A stretch of DNA of 64,000 nt from contig NZ_CP069792.1 in the NCBI RefSeq assembly GCF_016894245.1, forward strand, positions 1,984,001 through 2,048,000, read 5' to 3'. A program made the translations under genes and the position numbers. Position 1 is the stretch's first letter. Each line of letters opens with the position of its first letter. The stretch is from Corynebacterium kroppenstedtii. GTDB lineage: Bacteria > Actinomycetota > Actinomycetes > Mycobacteriales > Mycobacteriaceae. Below are positions 20,844 through 30,333 of this stretch, in pieces. The notes below the pieces were generated by a model. The model did no database searches. It saw only the letters and a list, made by a program, of their open reading frames with translations, and was not told where the DNA came from.

Positions 20844-21304
20844 TGACTACTGATAACAAGCCAGCTTTGCGAGTATTAGTTGCCAACGGCCCCAACCTGG
20901 ATCGTCTGGGCAAACGGGAGCCGGATATTTACGGATCCACGACGCTCGAAGACGTCCAAAACATGCTCCGCGAACGCGCTGAATCCTTCGGTATTAGCGT
21001 GAGCTTTTATCAGTCGAACCATGAGGGTGACTTGATCGATCGTATTCATCGTGCCGCAGATGAGGGCGAAGCCGTCGTTATTAATCCGGGGGGATGGACG
21101 CACACATCGGTGGCCCTCCGCGATGCGTTGGCTGAGATCGCTGACGGTGCGGGCTTTATAGAAGTCCACATTTCAAATGTGCATTCTCGTGAGGATTTCC
21201 GACGGCATTCCTATCTGAGCCCGATTGCCCGCGGGGTTATTGTGGGTTTGGGAGTTGAGGGCTACGCCTACGCCCTGGATTTCCTTGCGCGCGGTAACAA
21301 GTAA
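20843..21304 (+). CDS. aroQ: 3-dehydroquinate dehydratase, type II
   Basis: A 153-residue type II dehydroquinase. [17 protein letters not shown] holds the catalytic Tyr/Arg loop, [11 protein letters not shown] and HISNVHSRE supply substrate contacts, and the region [18 protein letters not shown] closes the domain. The GTG start overlaps the aroB stop by one base (TAGTG). It completes a four-gene aro unit. Together with aroE upstream, only aroG/F and aroA of the chorismate pathway are missing from the window. Confidence 0.96.
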   Translation: MTTDNKPALRVLVANGPNLDRLGKREPDIYGSTTLEDVQNMLRERAESFGISVSFYQSNHEGDLIDRIHRAADEGEAVVINPGGWTHTSVALRDALAEIADGAGFIEVHISNVHSREDFRRHSYLSPIARGVIVGLGVEGYAYALDFLARGNK

Positions 21305-21343
21305 AACTTTGCTAATACTTCACTACTCAGGAGGTATTGATTG

Positions 21344-22405
21344 ATGGATCGTGAAAAACTTTATGCTCAACGCCGAGATGCGGCGCGAGAGTTACTTAAC
21401 AAGGCTGATGTACCTGCTCTTTTAGTTACTAATTTAAAAAATGTTCGTTATCTCACGGGGTTTAGTGGATCAAACGCGGCACTCCTTCTAACCACTGATG
21501 GGAAGGAACTCCTTGGCACTGATGGTCGATACACCACTCAGGTTGCCGACGAAGCGCCCGGCATTGAAGTTCTCATCGAACGTGACACAGTTCCTGCTGT
21601 TCGTAGAGCATTCGATGGAAAAATCGGCGTTGAAACTAGCCTCAACCTTGGTGAAGCGCAGCGCTTAGGCGATTACACGGTCACTCAAGACCTCATTGAG
21701 GATCTGAGAATGACCAAAGACGAATCAGAAATTGCCGCGCTTGACGCTGCAGCGGCTGTGGCCGATAAGGCATGGTTGTCGCTTCTTGAGGATGAAGTCA
21801 TCCGCGAAGGCGTTCCCGAAAACATCGTGGCTGCCGAACTTGAGTACCGCATGAGGAAATTCGGCGCAGATGGAATCTCCTTCGAGACGATTGTGGCGTC
21901 GGGAGTTAATGGTGCAAAACCGCACCACAGTGCAAGTACTGACCCGATCCCCAAGGGCCTCATCACCATTGACTTTGGTGTGTACCTCAACGGATACGCT
22001 TCTGATCAGACTCGATTGGTATCGGTCGGGGAGCCCCCGGAGAAGCAGCGCGAGATTGCGGACACTGTCTACCGCGCTTTCCTTGCCGGTTGTGAGGCGC
22101 TACGGCCCGGAGCAGGTCTGTTCGCTATCGATAAGGTGTGCCGCGACATTATCGACGACGCAGGCTATGGCGAGTATTTCGTCCACTCGACCGGTCATGG
22201 AGTGGGACTCGACGTCCATGAGAGGCCATACTCTGCTTCACGTACCGATAAATCAAAGACCATTGACGTCGGCCAAACCCTGACCATCGAACCCGGAATT
22301 TACGTACCCGGTCTGTCAGGGGCACGAATTGAAAACACGTTGGTGGTCACCGAGGACGGTTCGCGGCCACTCAATACCAGCAGTCCGGCGCTGACCGTCG
22401 TCTAG
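21344..22405 (+). CDS. pepQ: Xaa-Pro dipeptidase / aminopeptidase P family (M24)
   Basis: A 353-residue creatinase-fold metallopeptidase. The N-terminal domain has VTNLKNVRYLTGFSGSNAAL. The M24 domain carries the metal ligands in TIDFGVYLNGYASDQTR (two Asp), VHSTGHGVGLDVHE (His) and TIEPGIYV plus a final Glu. A perfect AGGAGGT lies 8 bases before ATG 21344. It sits between aroQ and efp, the usual place in Actinobacteria. Confidence 0.93.
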   Translation: MDREKLYAQRRDAARELLNKADVPALLVTNLKNVRYLTGFSGSNAALLLTTDGKELLGTDGRYTTQVADEAPGIEVLIERDTVPAVRRAFDGKIGVETSLNLGEAQRLGDYTVTQDLIEDLRMTKDESEIAALDAAAAVADKAWLSLLEDEVIREGVPENIVAAELEYRMRKFGADGISFETIVASGVNGAKPHHSASTDPIPKGLITIDFGVYLNGYASDQTRLVSVGEPPEKQREIADTVYRAFLAGCEALRPGAGLFAIDKVCRDIIDDAGYGEYFVHSTGHGVGLDVHERPYSASRTDKSKTIDVGQTLTIEPGIYVPGLSGARIENTLVVTEDGSRPLNTSSPALTVV

Positions 22406-22552
22406 TAGGGTAGATCGTGTACGAGGTCTTCGTCACGGTAGTGGAATGGGCTAAGCCAACCCGGGTTGTCGATATCCACTCACGAAGTGCCAAGGTTATG
22501 TGACATCGATATCTCAGGATCATGGTGTGTCCTGAAGGATGAGGAGTTTTCA

Positions 22553-23116
22553 GTGGCAACTACTGCCGATTTCAAAAATGGGCTAGTTCTGAAACTTGAC
22601 AACAAACTTCAGCAGATTGTGGAGTTTCAGCACGTCAAGCCGGGTAAAGGGCCAGCGTTCGTCCGTACCAAGCTCAAGGACGTTGTATCCGGGAAAGTCG
22701 TCGATAAGACTTTCAATGCTGGTGTCAAAGTTGAGACCGCGACGGTAGACCGCCGTGATATGACGTACCTCTACAACGATGGCACAGATTACGTGGTCAT
22801 GGACGATAAGAACTACGAGCAGATTCCTCTTTCGCCGGAGCTGATGGGTGACGGTGCTCGGTTCTTATTGGAAAACATGCCCGTCCAGGTCTCTTTCTAT
22901 GAGGATCAGCCCCTGTTCGTCGAGTTGCCGGTTTCCGTGGAACTGAAGGTCAAGCACACCGATCCCGGTTTGCAGGGTGACCGTTCGACGGGTGGCACGA
23001 AGCCAGCGACCCTCGAGACTGGAGCAGAGGTGCAGGTTCCTCTCTTCATTGAGACCGGCAATGTCCTGAAAATCGATACGCGTGATGGCTCCTACCTTTC
23101 ACGCGTGAATAACTAA
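22553..23116 (+). CDS. efp: translation elongation factor P
   Basis: A 187-residue EF-P, full length with three domains. It relieves ribosome stalling at polyproline. The start is GTG 22553 with GAGGAG 6 bases upstream; the protein then begins ATTADFKNG, the family N-terminus. The loop [10 protein letters not shown] carries the Lys that is modified in some bacteria; the Pro residue beside it fits the unmodified actinobacterial type. The C-terminus [18 protein letters not shown] is conserved. nusB follows after five bases. Confidence 0.97.
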   Translation: MATTADFKNGLVLKLDNKLQQIVEFQHVKPGKGPAFVRTKLKDVVSGKVVDKTFNAGVKVETATVDRRDMTYLYNDGTDYVVMDDKNYEQIPLSPELMGDGARFLLENMPVQVSFYEDQPLFVELPVSVELKVKHTDPGLQGDRSTGGTKPATLETGAEVQVPLFIETGNVLKIDTRDGSYLSRVNN

Positions 23117-23121
23117 GGAAC

Positions 23122-23703
23122 ATGGACGTGGCAGACGACAACGTTGGAGCGCCCTCATCTGCGGACACGCCCTTACAGAATGAGTCGGGCGAACAGACCC
23201 ACCAGAACCAGTCCTCCGCCCAGGAGCGGTCAAAATCCACTCGTAGTGGATTCAAGAGGCATGGGTCGCGCTATAAAGCCCGACGTCGGGCCGTCGATAT
23301 TTTGTTCGAGGCAGAATTCAGGGATCAAGATCCTGTGTATGTCGTCGAGCAGCGACGGGAATTGTCTCAAGATCTGGAATCCGGTGTCTTACCTGTGTCC
23401 GACTACACGGCGACGATCGTTGCAGGCGTCGCAGAAAACCTGGACGGCATAGATTCCGCGATTGCCTCTCACTTGTCCTCGACGTGGCGCTTGGACCGTA
23501 TCCCTGCTGTTGACCGAGCCGTCATGAGGGTGTCGACGTGGGAGTTGCTTCACAATGAGGAAGTGCCTCCGAAGGTCGCAGTTTCTGAGGGGATCGAGCT
23601 GGCTTCCGAATACTCGACGGATGTTGCCCCGGCGTATGTCAACGCGGTTCTGGATGACATCGCTGGAGAAGTGCAGCGTTCGCAGTCGAATGGCGATTCA
23701 TGA
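23122..23703 (+). CDS. nusB: transcription antitermination protein NusB
   Basis: A 193-residue NusB. The conserved fold begins near residue 44 ([18 protein letters not shown]) and ends with [17 protein letters not shown]...YVNAVLDDI. It binds boxA RNA with S10 during rRNA antitermination. The first 40 residues are a hydrophilic, Gln/Ser/Glu-rich extension. ATG 23122 has AAGGA close upstream; GTG 23128 is an alternative start. It is the last gene of the unit that begins with aroC or pepQ. Confidence 0.93.
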   Translation: MDVADDNVGAPSSADTPLQNESGEQTHQNQSSAQERSKSTRSGFKRHGSRYKARRRAVDILFEAEFRDQDPVYVVEQRRELSQDLESGVLPVSDYTATIVAGVAENLDGIDSAIASHLSSTWRLDRIPAVDRAVMRVSTWELLHNEEVPPKVAVSEGIELASEYSTDVAPAYVNAVLDDIAGEVQRSQSNGDS

Positions 23704-23757
23704 CATTCGGTGCGCGGTAGGGAAGTCTCTGCGCCTGAAATAGTCATAGTCGAATAG

Positions 23758-23786
23758 CTCCGTCAGTACTCACCGGCGGAGTTTTT
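23758..23786 (+). terminator. intrinsic terminator after nusB
   Basis: CTCCGTC (23758-23764) pairs with GGCGGAG (23775-23781), seven pairs including one G-T, around a 10-base loop. TTTTT follows directly (23782-23786). It lies 55 bases after the nusB stop. Confidence 0.65.
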
Positions 23787-24095
23787 CTATGCCTTTTTCT
23801 TATGGTGCGGTGGTCCGCTACCACGTTGCGTTGGGCGTAATTGAGTCACGGCGAAGGGTGAGCGGCATGGTCTATCCCGGCCCTCATGCCACCCTAAATA
23901 ACCCCGAAATAGGGTAATTTTTGCGCCATAATTTCAGTTAAGGGACCTGAGGGTCATTTCTACGATTAGCAATGTAACAAACGAGTTACGGATTGATAAC
24001 AGCTAAGAGCTGGAGTTTTAGTATGGCTGGAATAGGAATAACTTATCGTTGTGCAATCGGTGCCAGATTAATCTGATAACAGACAGAAAGGTCTA
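23787..24095 (+). other. long non-coding region with candidate RNA structure
   Basis: Part of a 730-base gap between nusB and the PAP2 gene. AGGGTG-agcg-GCATG (23855-23869) can pair with CATGCCACCCT (23885-23895), giving 11 pairs with a 4-base bulge. ACCCT (23891-23895) can instead pair with AGGGT (23911-23915), followed by aaTTTTT. The two folds exclude each other, as in an attenuator. A short frame at 24023-24076 (17 codons, MAGIGITYRCAIGARLI) has GGAG 7 bases before its ATG. No known riboswitch motif was recognised. Confidence 0.35.
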
Positions 24096-24152
24096 TTGAA
24101 AGACATTGTAAAACTGGATGTAGAAAACCACTGCCGTTCGTATAACCTAGTC

Positions 24153-24305
24153 ATGCCGACGGAGCCACAGCCAGTCAGCGTTTACCCACTATTCCGGGCC
24201 ATGCTCATCAAGGGGGCCAAAGGAGCGGTAGACGTGGTGTCACCATTGTGGATCCCGGCCCTACAGCGCGTCGCGCCGCAGGAGGGGCTCTATCTGGGTC
24301 GATAG
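24153..24305 (+). pseudogene. short ORF, possible remnant of an acyltransferase-like gene
   Basis: A 50-codon frame from ATG 24153; the frame is open back to a TTG at 24096. The end, PLWIPALQRVAPQEG, is vaguely like the segment that precedes the HxxxxD motif in PlsC-type acyltransferases (consensus of the type PWxxGLENVPxEG), but the frame stops before any HxxxxD. A TATAAC hexamer at 24141-24146 would place the transcription start at the ATG, which fits a leaderless gene. The likeness is weak; it may be a decayed gene, a real small protein or chance. Confidence 0.25.
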
Positions 24306-24393
24306 AGAAATGCGGATCGTGACAGACGCTTTGGGTCGGAGGGGGCGGATGACACCCCGGCTGTGGCTCCGTTTGCACTCATACGAGAACACA

Positions 24394-24418
24394 CTAAAAA
24401 AGCCCCGCTAGGGGGCTT
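24394..24418 (-). terminator. intrinsic terminator of the PAP2 gene
   Basis: On the minus strand AAGCCCC (24412-24418) and GGGGCTT (24400-24406) form a 7-bp stem with a 5-base loop. It continues into a T-run (24394-24401 region, TTTTTTAG). It lies about 20 bases after the stop codon of the PAP2 gene. Confidence 0.85.
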
Positions 24419-24435
24419 AGATAGAGCTTTGAACA

Positions 24436-25824
24436 TTAGCTCAGCGATTCGGCTAGTTCGCGATTCGAATTCGATGCGTCGCGATTCCATGGGAGCCGGC
24501 TACTCAGATTATTCCGAGTCCACCATTTTTCGAGGGTGATACCGACGAGGGGAACAATGATCGCGATGCCCCACCCTAGCAAAATGTCAAACACGTAGTG
24601 CTCAGCAAAAAAGACCAGCGTAAAGCCCATCGCGAAGGCGTAAATAAGACAAAAAACACCAATTTTTTTACGCCGTCGAGCAAAACTGTACGTCGCTAAG
24701 TACATGGTGAGCGCAGCATGTAGGGATGGGATCGCTGCCACAAGGTTAGACTCCTTTTGACCGCGTTCTATCAGCGCACCGATCCCTGAAGATTCTCCTG
24801 CGGAAGACGACTGTGAGTTGTTACTCGACGTATCCCCCGCGATATCGCTGGATGCGCTATTTTTCTGCGATTGCGTGCTGTCCGCCCCCAGATTACTGGT
24901 CTTCGATTGCGACGCTGTGCTGCGTTCGGTTGTCTCATCATCGCTCGGGCTTTCTTCAGCATGAGCTATGGCTGCCGAGAAACTGAGGTGGTTAAGCTTC
25001 TCCCACCCGCGGGCACTAAGGCGTTCAACCCATGGATGGGTGTCATCGTGTTTTCCATGAACAGGACCAAGGATGGAACCTTCACCTGCGTGATCGTCGA
25101 CGAACATACAGCGGACGCTGCGCGGTCCGTCGGCAACGTCCTCGGGCGCGCACCTTCCAGCAGCCCACGGAGGAGCAGCGGGGACGAATACATAGCCGAT
25201 AAGACCGATGAACGATATCGTCAACATACCGGCAGCGAAACGCGCGAAATCGGCGCGGGATCGGAGCCATTCGCCGAAGGCCATAATATACGGCGTCACA
25301 AAGTAGGAGATGTACACGACGGCCAGAATCAGTTCCCACCACGGCGGCTCTTCGAAGCGAATCTGCTCCTGCACCCAGACTGTGGGGACGACTCCGAACA
25401 TCGCCTTGTCGATATCCGGGGCTAAGTGCCAATGAACGGGCAGTCCAAGCTGCAAAGACCACGTCCTCGTTTTGTCATAAGCAACAAGAAAGAGGAAGAA
25501 AGGGCTCCAGTCAAGGATCAATTGATAGAAGTGGCGACGCCCAATCGACAGTGCAGCAAGCCCACTAGTTAACACGATAAAGATCGACGACCGGCCAAAA
25601 GGCCACCCTCGAAATGCGATCCACAATATGAGTCCAAGTATCCATGCAGAGACAGCAAGTCGACGGGTTAGCCTGAGCTGTTTCGTTGACATATACCGGA
25701 ACGGTGGGAGGATCGGACGAAACTCTTTCGGGCCCTGTGTCGCTGGCCGAGGGGATTGAGATAGCTCAGCTTCGTATGTGGGCTCCACAGATGGAACGCT
25801 GGCGTGACGTTCTCCTTCTGCCAT
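24436..25824 (-). CDS. PAP2-superfamily membrane phosphatase/phosphotransferase
   Basis: A protein of 462 residues from ATG 25824 (or 481 from an upstream in-frame start at 25881). Several membrane segments are present. In 481-residue numbering, IPSLHAA at 384-390 and HYVFD at 428-432 are the PAP2 active-site motifs, in the form seen in the aureobasidin-resistance/inositol phosphorylceramide synthase-like branch. Between two membrane parts lies a low-complexity Ser/Asp/Glu/Gln-rich loop at about 309-366, absent from typical members. It probably transfers or removes a phosphate or phosphoalcohol on a lipid at the outer face of the membrane. The substrate is unknown; inositol or polyprenyl lipids are candidates. 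It is transcribed alone and opposite to its neighbours. Confidence 0.82.
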   Translation of the reverse strand: MAEGERHASVPSVEPTYEAELSQSPRPATQGPKEFRPILPPFRYMSTKQLRLTRRLAVSAWILGLILWIAFRGWPFGRSSIFIVLTSGLAALSIGRRHFYQLILDWSPFFLFLVAYDKTRTWSLQLGLPVHWHLAPDIDKAMFGVVPTVWVQEQIRFEEPPWWELILAVVYISYFVTPYIMAFGEWLRSRADFARFAAGMLTISFIGLIGYVFVPAAPPWAAGRCAPEDVADGPRSVRCMFVDDHAGEGSILGPVHGKHDDTHPWVERLSARGWEKLNHLSFSAAIAHAEESPSDDETTERSTASQSKTSNLGADSTQSQKNSASSDIAGDTSSNNSQSSSAGESSGIGALIERGQKESNLVAAIPSLHAALTMYLATYSFARRRKKIGVFCLIYAFAMGFTLVFFAEHYVFDILLGWGIAIIVPLVGITLEKWWTRNNLSSRLPWNRDASNSNRELAESLS

Positions 25825-26041
25825 AGTCCTGACATCCTTACTCTTCAAAAGGTGACAATGCTGAGCAGAGTCGACCGACAAAAGATAACGTGTTGAGGGT
25901 ACTCGGCTTCACTAGCCGTAATCCAGAAACACTGTTCATATGCGCAATTCATGCGCGAAGGGACGTGAACCGATACACAACACTGAAGACTGAGAAAGCC
26001 TGCAATCGTCTCATGACCGTGGTAAAGTCCAGAGCGATATC

Positions 26042-26047
26042 TACAAT
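26042..26047 (+). promoter_or_regulatory. candidate -10 of the pyr operon
   Basis: TACAAT at 26042-26047 matches the corynebacterial TANANT -10 pattern. A start near 26054 would give a leader of about 57 bases containing the PyrR-type hairpin. I see no good -35 at the right distance. Confidence 0.35.
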
Positions 26048-26068
26048 TTCACATCATTAGGAGTGACA

Positions 26069-26103
26069 TCCTTTAACGGACTGCACCGAGAGGCAGGGAA
26101 GGA
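26069..26103 (+). promoter_or_regulatory. PyrR-type RNA-binding hairpin covering the pyrR ribosome binding site
   Basis: The leader RNA can fold as follows. A lower stem pairs TCCTT (26069-26073) with AAGGA (26099-26103). A purine-rich 5' internal bulge TAACGGA follows, then an upper stem CTGC/GCAG (26081-26084 with 26093-26096) and the terminal loop ACCGAGAG. The sequence ACCGAGAGGC resembles the PyrR recognition loop known from Bacillus (consensus about UCCAGAGAGGCU), and the 5' bulge is in the same place. The lower stem uses the Shine-Dalgarno AAGGAGG itself. This suggests translational repression by PyrR bound to UMP, as reported for mycobacteria. Fold and function are inferred by eye. 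Confidence 0.65.
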
Positions 26104-26110
26104 GGTCACG

Positions 26111-26767
26111 ATGAATACAGCACGTACGTCTACGCCGGCTACTGACGCGATGGAGACAGAAATTCTCTCATCCGACGATGTCGGCCGTACTGTTGCACGC
26201 ATCGCGCACCAGATAATCGAAAAAACAGCACTGGATGCCGACGACGCCGAGCGCGTCGTCCTTTTGGGAATTCCCAGTGGGGGCGTTCCCTTGGCTGAGC
26301 GATTAGCTCATCTTATTCACGAATTCGCGGGAGTCACGGTCGCCACGGGGGCATTGGATATCACCCTGTACCGCGATGATCTTCGTCATAAACCGCACCG
26401 AGCTTTACAACGCACATCAATTCCCGACGACGGAATCGACGGGAAAACCGTCATTCTTGTTGACGATGTCCTGTATTCCGGTCGAAGCGTGCGCTCAGCG
26501 CTGGATGCCTTACGTGATATCGGTCGCGCGAGCATCGTCCAGCTTGCTGTCGTGGTGGACCGAGGCCACCGCGAATTGCCCATCCGGGCGGATTATGTCG
26601 GGAAAAATATTCCGACATCTCGTTCAGAAGACGTTATTGTCTCCCTCGAAGAAATCGACGGTCACGACGGTGTCGTTTTGCGCCGGCCAACTAGTGCCGC
26701 TTCATCATCGTCGGCAAAAGAAGCAGCAGCGGGAGATAACTCCACTCGCGAGGGGAGTAACTCATGA
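26111..26767 (+). CDS. pyrR: pyrimidine operon regulator / uracil phosphoribosyltransferase-like PyrR
   Basis: A 218-residue PyrR of the type I phosphoribosyltransferase fold. [19 protein letters not shown] is the PRPP loop, [12 protein letters not shown] the N-terminal signature, and [22 protein letters not shown] the conserved C-terminal part. It binds pyr leader RNA when UMP is high. I start it at ATG 26111 behind a strong AAGGAGG; a GTG at 26063 has no support. The last 30 residues are a Ser/Ala-rich tail beyond the usual end. The stop overlaps the pyrB start as ATGA. Confidence 0.93.
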   Translation: MNTARTSTPATDAMETEILSSDDVGRTVARIAHQIIEKTALDADDAERVVLLGIPSGGVPLAERLAHLIHEFAGVTVATGALDITLYRDDLRHKPHRALQRTSIPDDGIDGKTVILVDDVLYSGRSVRSALDALRDIGRASIVQLAVVVDRGHRELPIRADYVGKNIPTSRSEDVIVSLEEIDGHDGVVLRRPTSAASSSSAKEAAAGDNSTREGSNS

Positions 26768-27720
26768 AGCACCTTCTCTCGATGGCGGATCTCTCTGCCG
26801 ATGACATCACAGGTCTCTTAGACGAAGCTCAGAACTTCAAAGAAGCTCTCGAAGGACGCGAACTCAAGAAACTGCCCACCCTACGGGGTCGGACAATCTT
26901 CACCGTTTTCTACGAAAACTCTACCCGCACACGATCCAGCTTTGAAACTGCAGGAAAGTGGATGAGTGCCGACGTCATCAACATCAGCGCATCATCATCA
27001 AGTGTGAAAAAGGGTGAATCGCTCCAAGACACCGGTTTAACTCTCACGGCGATAGGCGCCGATGCACTCATCATCCGCCATCCCAGTTCCGGAGCGGCGC
27101 AACAATTGGCCCACTGGGTGGCCCCTAACGGGGACGGGCCCAGCGTCATCAATGCTGGTGATGGTGCCCATCAACACCCGACGCAGGCGTTGTTGGACGC
27201 ACTAACTCTTCGTCAACGCCTCGGTGGAATCAATGGGCGGAAAATTGTGATCGTGGGGGATATTCTCCACTCGCGAGTCGCACGCTCTAATGCCGAGTTA
27301 TTGACAAAACTGGGGGCGGAAGTCGTTTACGTCGCTCCACCGACGCTACTCCCGTATGGGGTAGAGACATGGCCGGTCCGGATTTCCTATGACATGGATT
27401 CCGAGCTTGCCGACGCAGATGCTGTCATGATGTTGCGCGTTCAAGCCGAACGCATGGCCGGAGGTTTCTTCCCCAGTCACCGCGAATACGCCACGCTATA
27501 CGGAATGAGCACAGCACGTGAGGCCAAAATGAAAGATAAGGCCATCATCATGCACCCGGGGCCCATGCTTCGCGGTATGGAGATTAATTACTCTGTGGCA
27601 GATGCCCCGCGAACTGCGGTTTTGCAACAGGTGAACAACGGTGTCCATGTCCGCATGGCGGTTTTGTTCTCGCTCATTATCGGTACCCACGGACAATCTC
27701 ATACAACGAAGGAGTCATAA
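26764..27720 (+). CDS. pyrB: aspartate carbamoyltransferase, catalytic chain
   Basis: A 318-residue catalytic chain that makes N-carbamoyl-aspartate. STRTR at residues 53-57 binds carbamoyl phosphate. [22 protein letters not shown] and MMLRVQAER are the other conserved segments, ending with HPGPMLRG. No pyrI regulatory chain is present, as usual for Gram-positive bacteria. Its ATG overlaps the pyrR stop. Confidence 0.97.
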   Translation: MKHLLSMADLSADDITGLLDEAQNFKEALEGRELKKLPTLRGRTIFTVFYENSTRTRSSFETAGKWMSADVINISASSSSVKKGESLQDTGLTLTAIGADALIIRHPSSGAAQQLAHWVAPNGDGPSVINAGDGAHQHPTQALLDALTLRQRLGGINGRKIVIVGDILHSRVARSNAELLTKLGAEVVYVAPPTLLPYGVETWPVRISYDMDSELADADAVMMLRVQAERMAGGFFPSHREYATLYGMSTAREAKMKDKAIIMHPGPMLRGMEINYSVADAPRTAVLQQVNNGVHVRMAVLFSLIIGTHGQSHTTKES

Positions 27721-27721
27721 A

Positions 27722-29086
27722 TTGAGTGCTCAGTCGTGGCCGGAAACCGGCACACAGGCACCGCCTGCACACGGTTCGATCCTTCTCACAGGAGTGCGCC
27801 CGTATGGTGAAGGCGACCCCATGTCGGTTCTGATTACCGACGGCATCATCGCGGAAATTAGCCCGAGAATCGACGCGCCTGAGGGCGCTCGCGTCCTGGA
27901 TCTGTCCGGTCAGGTTTTGTTGCCAGGATTCGTTGATATTCACGTTCACTTGCGCGAACCGGGCCGTGAAGATACAGAAACGTTGTTAACTGGGTCACAA
28001 GCTGCCGCACGAGGTGGTTTTACCGCGGTATTCACCATGCCGAATACCAAACCGGTAATGGACGATCCATCGATCGTCGAATCGGTGTGGTACAAAGGCC
28101 AAAAAATCGGTCTCTGCGATGTTCATCCCGTCGGAGCTATCACGAAACAACGTGAAGGGAAAGAGCTTGCTGAACTTGGGATGATGCGAGATTCAGAAGC
28201 TAAGGTCCGGATGTTCTCCGACGACGGAACATGTGTGAATGACCCCGAGGTGATGCGTCGAGCTGTGGAATACGCCAAGGGGCTCGATGTCTTATTAGCC
28301 CAACATTGTGAGGACGCACGCCTCACGGAGGGTGCTGTTGCCCATGAAGGAACGATCGCCGCCGAGCTCGGGCTTCGGGGATGGCCACGCGTTGCGGAAG
28401 AATCTATCGTCGCTCGTGATTCCATCATGACCAGGGACTATGGCGGACGTGTCCATATTTGTCACGCGTCCACCGAAGGTACGGTCTCCTTGGTGAAATG
28501 GGCGAAAGAACAGGGGCTTCCTGTTACTGCCGAGGTCACCCCTCATCACCTTATTCTTACTGACGAACGCCTCCGCACCTATGACGGTGTCAACAAAGTT
28601 AACCCGCCTCTCCGCGAACAAAGAGATGTTCTCGCGCTTCGCTCTGCGCTTCGGGATCGCATTATCGATTGTGTCGCCACCGACCACGCTCCCCACGGGT
28701 CCGAAGAAAAGTGCTGTGAGTTCGACCATGCACGGCCGGGAATGCTGGGGCTGGAAACATCGCTGAGCATTATCTCCCAGCTCTTTGTTGAAACGGGATT
28801 AGAAGACTGGCGTTTTGTCGCCACGGTGATGTCTGAACGCCCGGCGGAAATCGTTCGACTTCCTGGGCAGGGTCGTCCTATCGCCGTTGGCGAGCCAGCC
28901 AACCTGACCGCGATTGATCCCGATCGCCGCTGGGTAGCGAGCGGGAAGAACCTCGCTTCTAAAGCCGATAACACCCCGTACGAGGGTATGGAGTTTCGCG
29001 CGAAAGTCACCACCACGATTCTCCGTGGGCACATCACCTGCCTAGACGGTGAAGCCTCCCAGCCCTTGGACAGAAAGGTTCACTAG
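27722..29086 (+). CDS. pyrC: dihydroorotase
   Basis: A 454-residue class I dihydroorotase. HVHLREPG at about 74-81 supplies two zinc His ligands, and CVATDHAPH has the catalytic Asp. The start is an uncommon TTG at 27722, chosen because AAGGAG lies 7 bases upstream and the open frame before it overlaps pyrB. Its stop overlaps the carA GTG by one base. Confidence 0.95.
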   Translation: MSAQSWPETGTQAPPAHGSILLTGVRPYGEGDPMSVLITDGIIAEISPRIDAPEGARVLDLSGQVLLPGFVDIHVHLREPGREDTETLLTGSQAAARGGFTAVFTMPNTKPVMDDPSIVESVWYKGQKIGLCDVHPVGAITKQREGKELAELGMMRDSEAKVRMFSDDGTCVNDPEVMRRAVEYAKGLDVLLAQHCEDARLTEGAVAHEGTIAAELGLRGWPRVAEESIVARDSIMTRDYGGRVHICHASTEGTVSLVKWAKEQGLPVTAEVTPHHLILTDERLRTYDGVNKVNPPLREQRDVLALRSALRDRIIDCVATDHAPHGSEEKCCEFDHARPGMLGLETSLSIISQLFVETGLEDWRFVATVMSERPAEIVRLPGQGRPIAVGEPANLTAIDPDRRWVASGKNLASKADNTPYEGMEFRAKVTTTILRGHITCLDGEASQPLDRKVH

Positions 29087-30333
29087 TGAGTACATCGCCC
29101 ACATCGCTACACACGATCGCCTCTCCTTCGTCTCATACCGACGCTCAGTCGGGGAGTCTTCCTGCCATCCTCGTTCTTGCTGATGGTCGTGTTTTCCGCG
29201 GTACATCTTTCGGTGCCACAGGCCGTGCGCTTGGCGAGGCCGTCTTCACCACGGGCATGACCGGTTACCAGGAGACGATGACGGATCCCTCCTATCGTCG
29301 TCAGCTAGTGTGCGCGACCGCGCCACAAATCGGAAACACCGGGTGGAATGATGAAGACGATGAGTCACGTGGATCTACCATCTGGGTATCCGGGTTGATT
29401 ATCCGTGACCTTTCCACCCGCCCGTCTAATTGGCGGAGCAAACGTTCCCTTGAGGACGAAATGGCGTCACAGGGAATAATCGGCATTAAGAACGTCGACA
29501 CGCGTGCATTGGTTCGCCATCTGCGCAACAAAGGATCGGTCAACGCCGGAATCTTTACTGGGGATGAGGCCACGAAACCCGTCGACGAGCTTTTGTCGGT
29601 TGTTAACGAGATTCCATCAATGGCTGGCCAGGATCTTGCCGAAGAAGTGAGCACCAATGAGCCTTATATTGTCGAGCCCGAGGGAACGTCGTCGCAGTCA
29701 AATACTCTGACCGTCGTCGCCTATGACATGGGAATTAAGACCAATACGCCGCGAAACTTCTCGCGACGTGGCGTTAAGACAGTTGTTGTCCCGGCGAATA
29801 CCTCATTCGAGGATATCCAGAAGTACAACCCTGATGGGGTGTTTATCTCCAACGGTCCGGGGGATCCATCGACGGCGGACATCATGGTCGACATCGTCCG
29901 TCAGGTTCTTTCAGAGAAAATCCCATTTTTCGGAATTTGTTTCGGGAATCAGATTTTCGGGCGAGCACTCGGTTTAGACACCTACAAGCTCAAGTTTGGT
30001 CACCGCGGAATTAATGTCCCAGTTGTCAATCTCGCCACGGGACGCGTATCTATCACCGCTCAAAACCACGGATTCGCATTGCTTCCTCCGCATGCTCATG
30101 ATGCGTCGGAAAAACTCAGTACTGAAGAGCTAACAGCCAGCTTCGATACTCCATTCGGGCCTGCTCACGTCACCCACATTTGCCCTAATGACAACGTGGT
30201 AGAAGGCGTCGCTCTTAACGACGGGCGAGCTTTCTCTGTGCAATACCACCCGGAGGCGGCTGCGGGTCCCCATGACGCGAATCCGCTTTTCGACCAGTTC
30301 GTGACCGCTATGCAAAAAGGAAAGGCCAAGTAA
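29086..30333 (+). CDS. carA: carbamoyl-phosphate synthase, small subunit
   Basis: A 415-residue glutaminase subunit. The CPSase small-chain domain (DGRVFRGTSFGATG...GEAVFTTGMTGYQE) is followed by a class I amidotransferase domain. The nucleophile Cys is near residue 285 (FGICFGNQ) and the His/Glu pair near 388 (QYHPEA). GTG overlaps the pyrC stop (TAGTG). The first 25 residues are a Ser/Thr-rich extension. It delivers ammonia to CarB. Confidence 0.97.
   Translation: MSTSPTSLHTIASPSSHTDAQSGSLPAILVLADGRVFRGTSFGATGRALGEAVFTTGMTGYQETMTDPSYRRQLVCATAPQIGNTGWNDEDDESRGSTIWVSGLIIRDLSTRPSNWRSKRSLEDEMASQGIIGIKNVDTRALVRHLRNKGSVNAGIFTGDEATKPVDELLSVVNEIPSMAGQDLAEEVSTNEPYIVEPEGTSSQSNTLTVVAYDMGIKTNTPRNFSRRGVKTVVVPANTSFEDIQKYNPDGVFISNGPGDPSTADIMVDIVRQVLSEKIPFFGICFGNQIFGRALGLDTYKLKFGHRGINVPVVNLATGRVSITAQNHGFALLPPHAHDASEKLSTEELTASFDTPFGPAHVTHICPNDNVVEGVALNDGRAFSVQYHPEAAAGPHDANPLFDQFVTAMQKGKAK

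Noticed and set aside
23821..23862. GTAAT...GGCGAAGGG, reminiscent of the 3' part of a TPP riboswitch
   Set aside because: The CTGAGA and ACCTGATC segments and the second helix are absent, the spacing is wrong and no thiamine gene follows.
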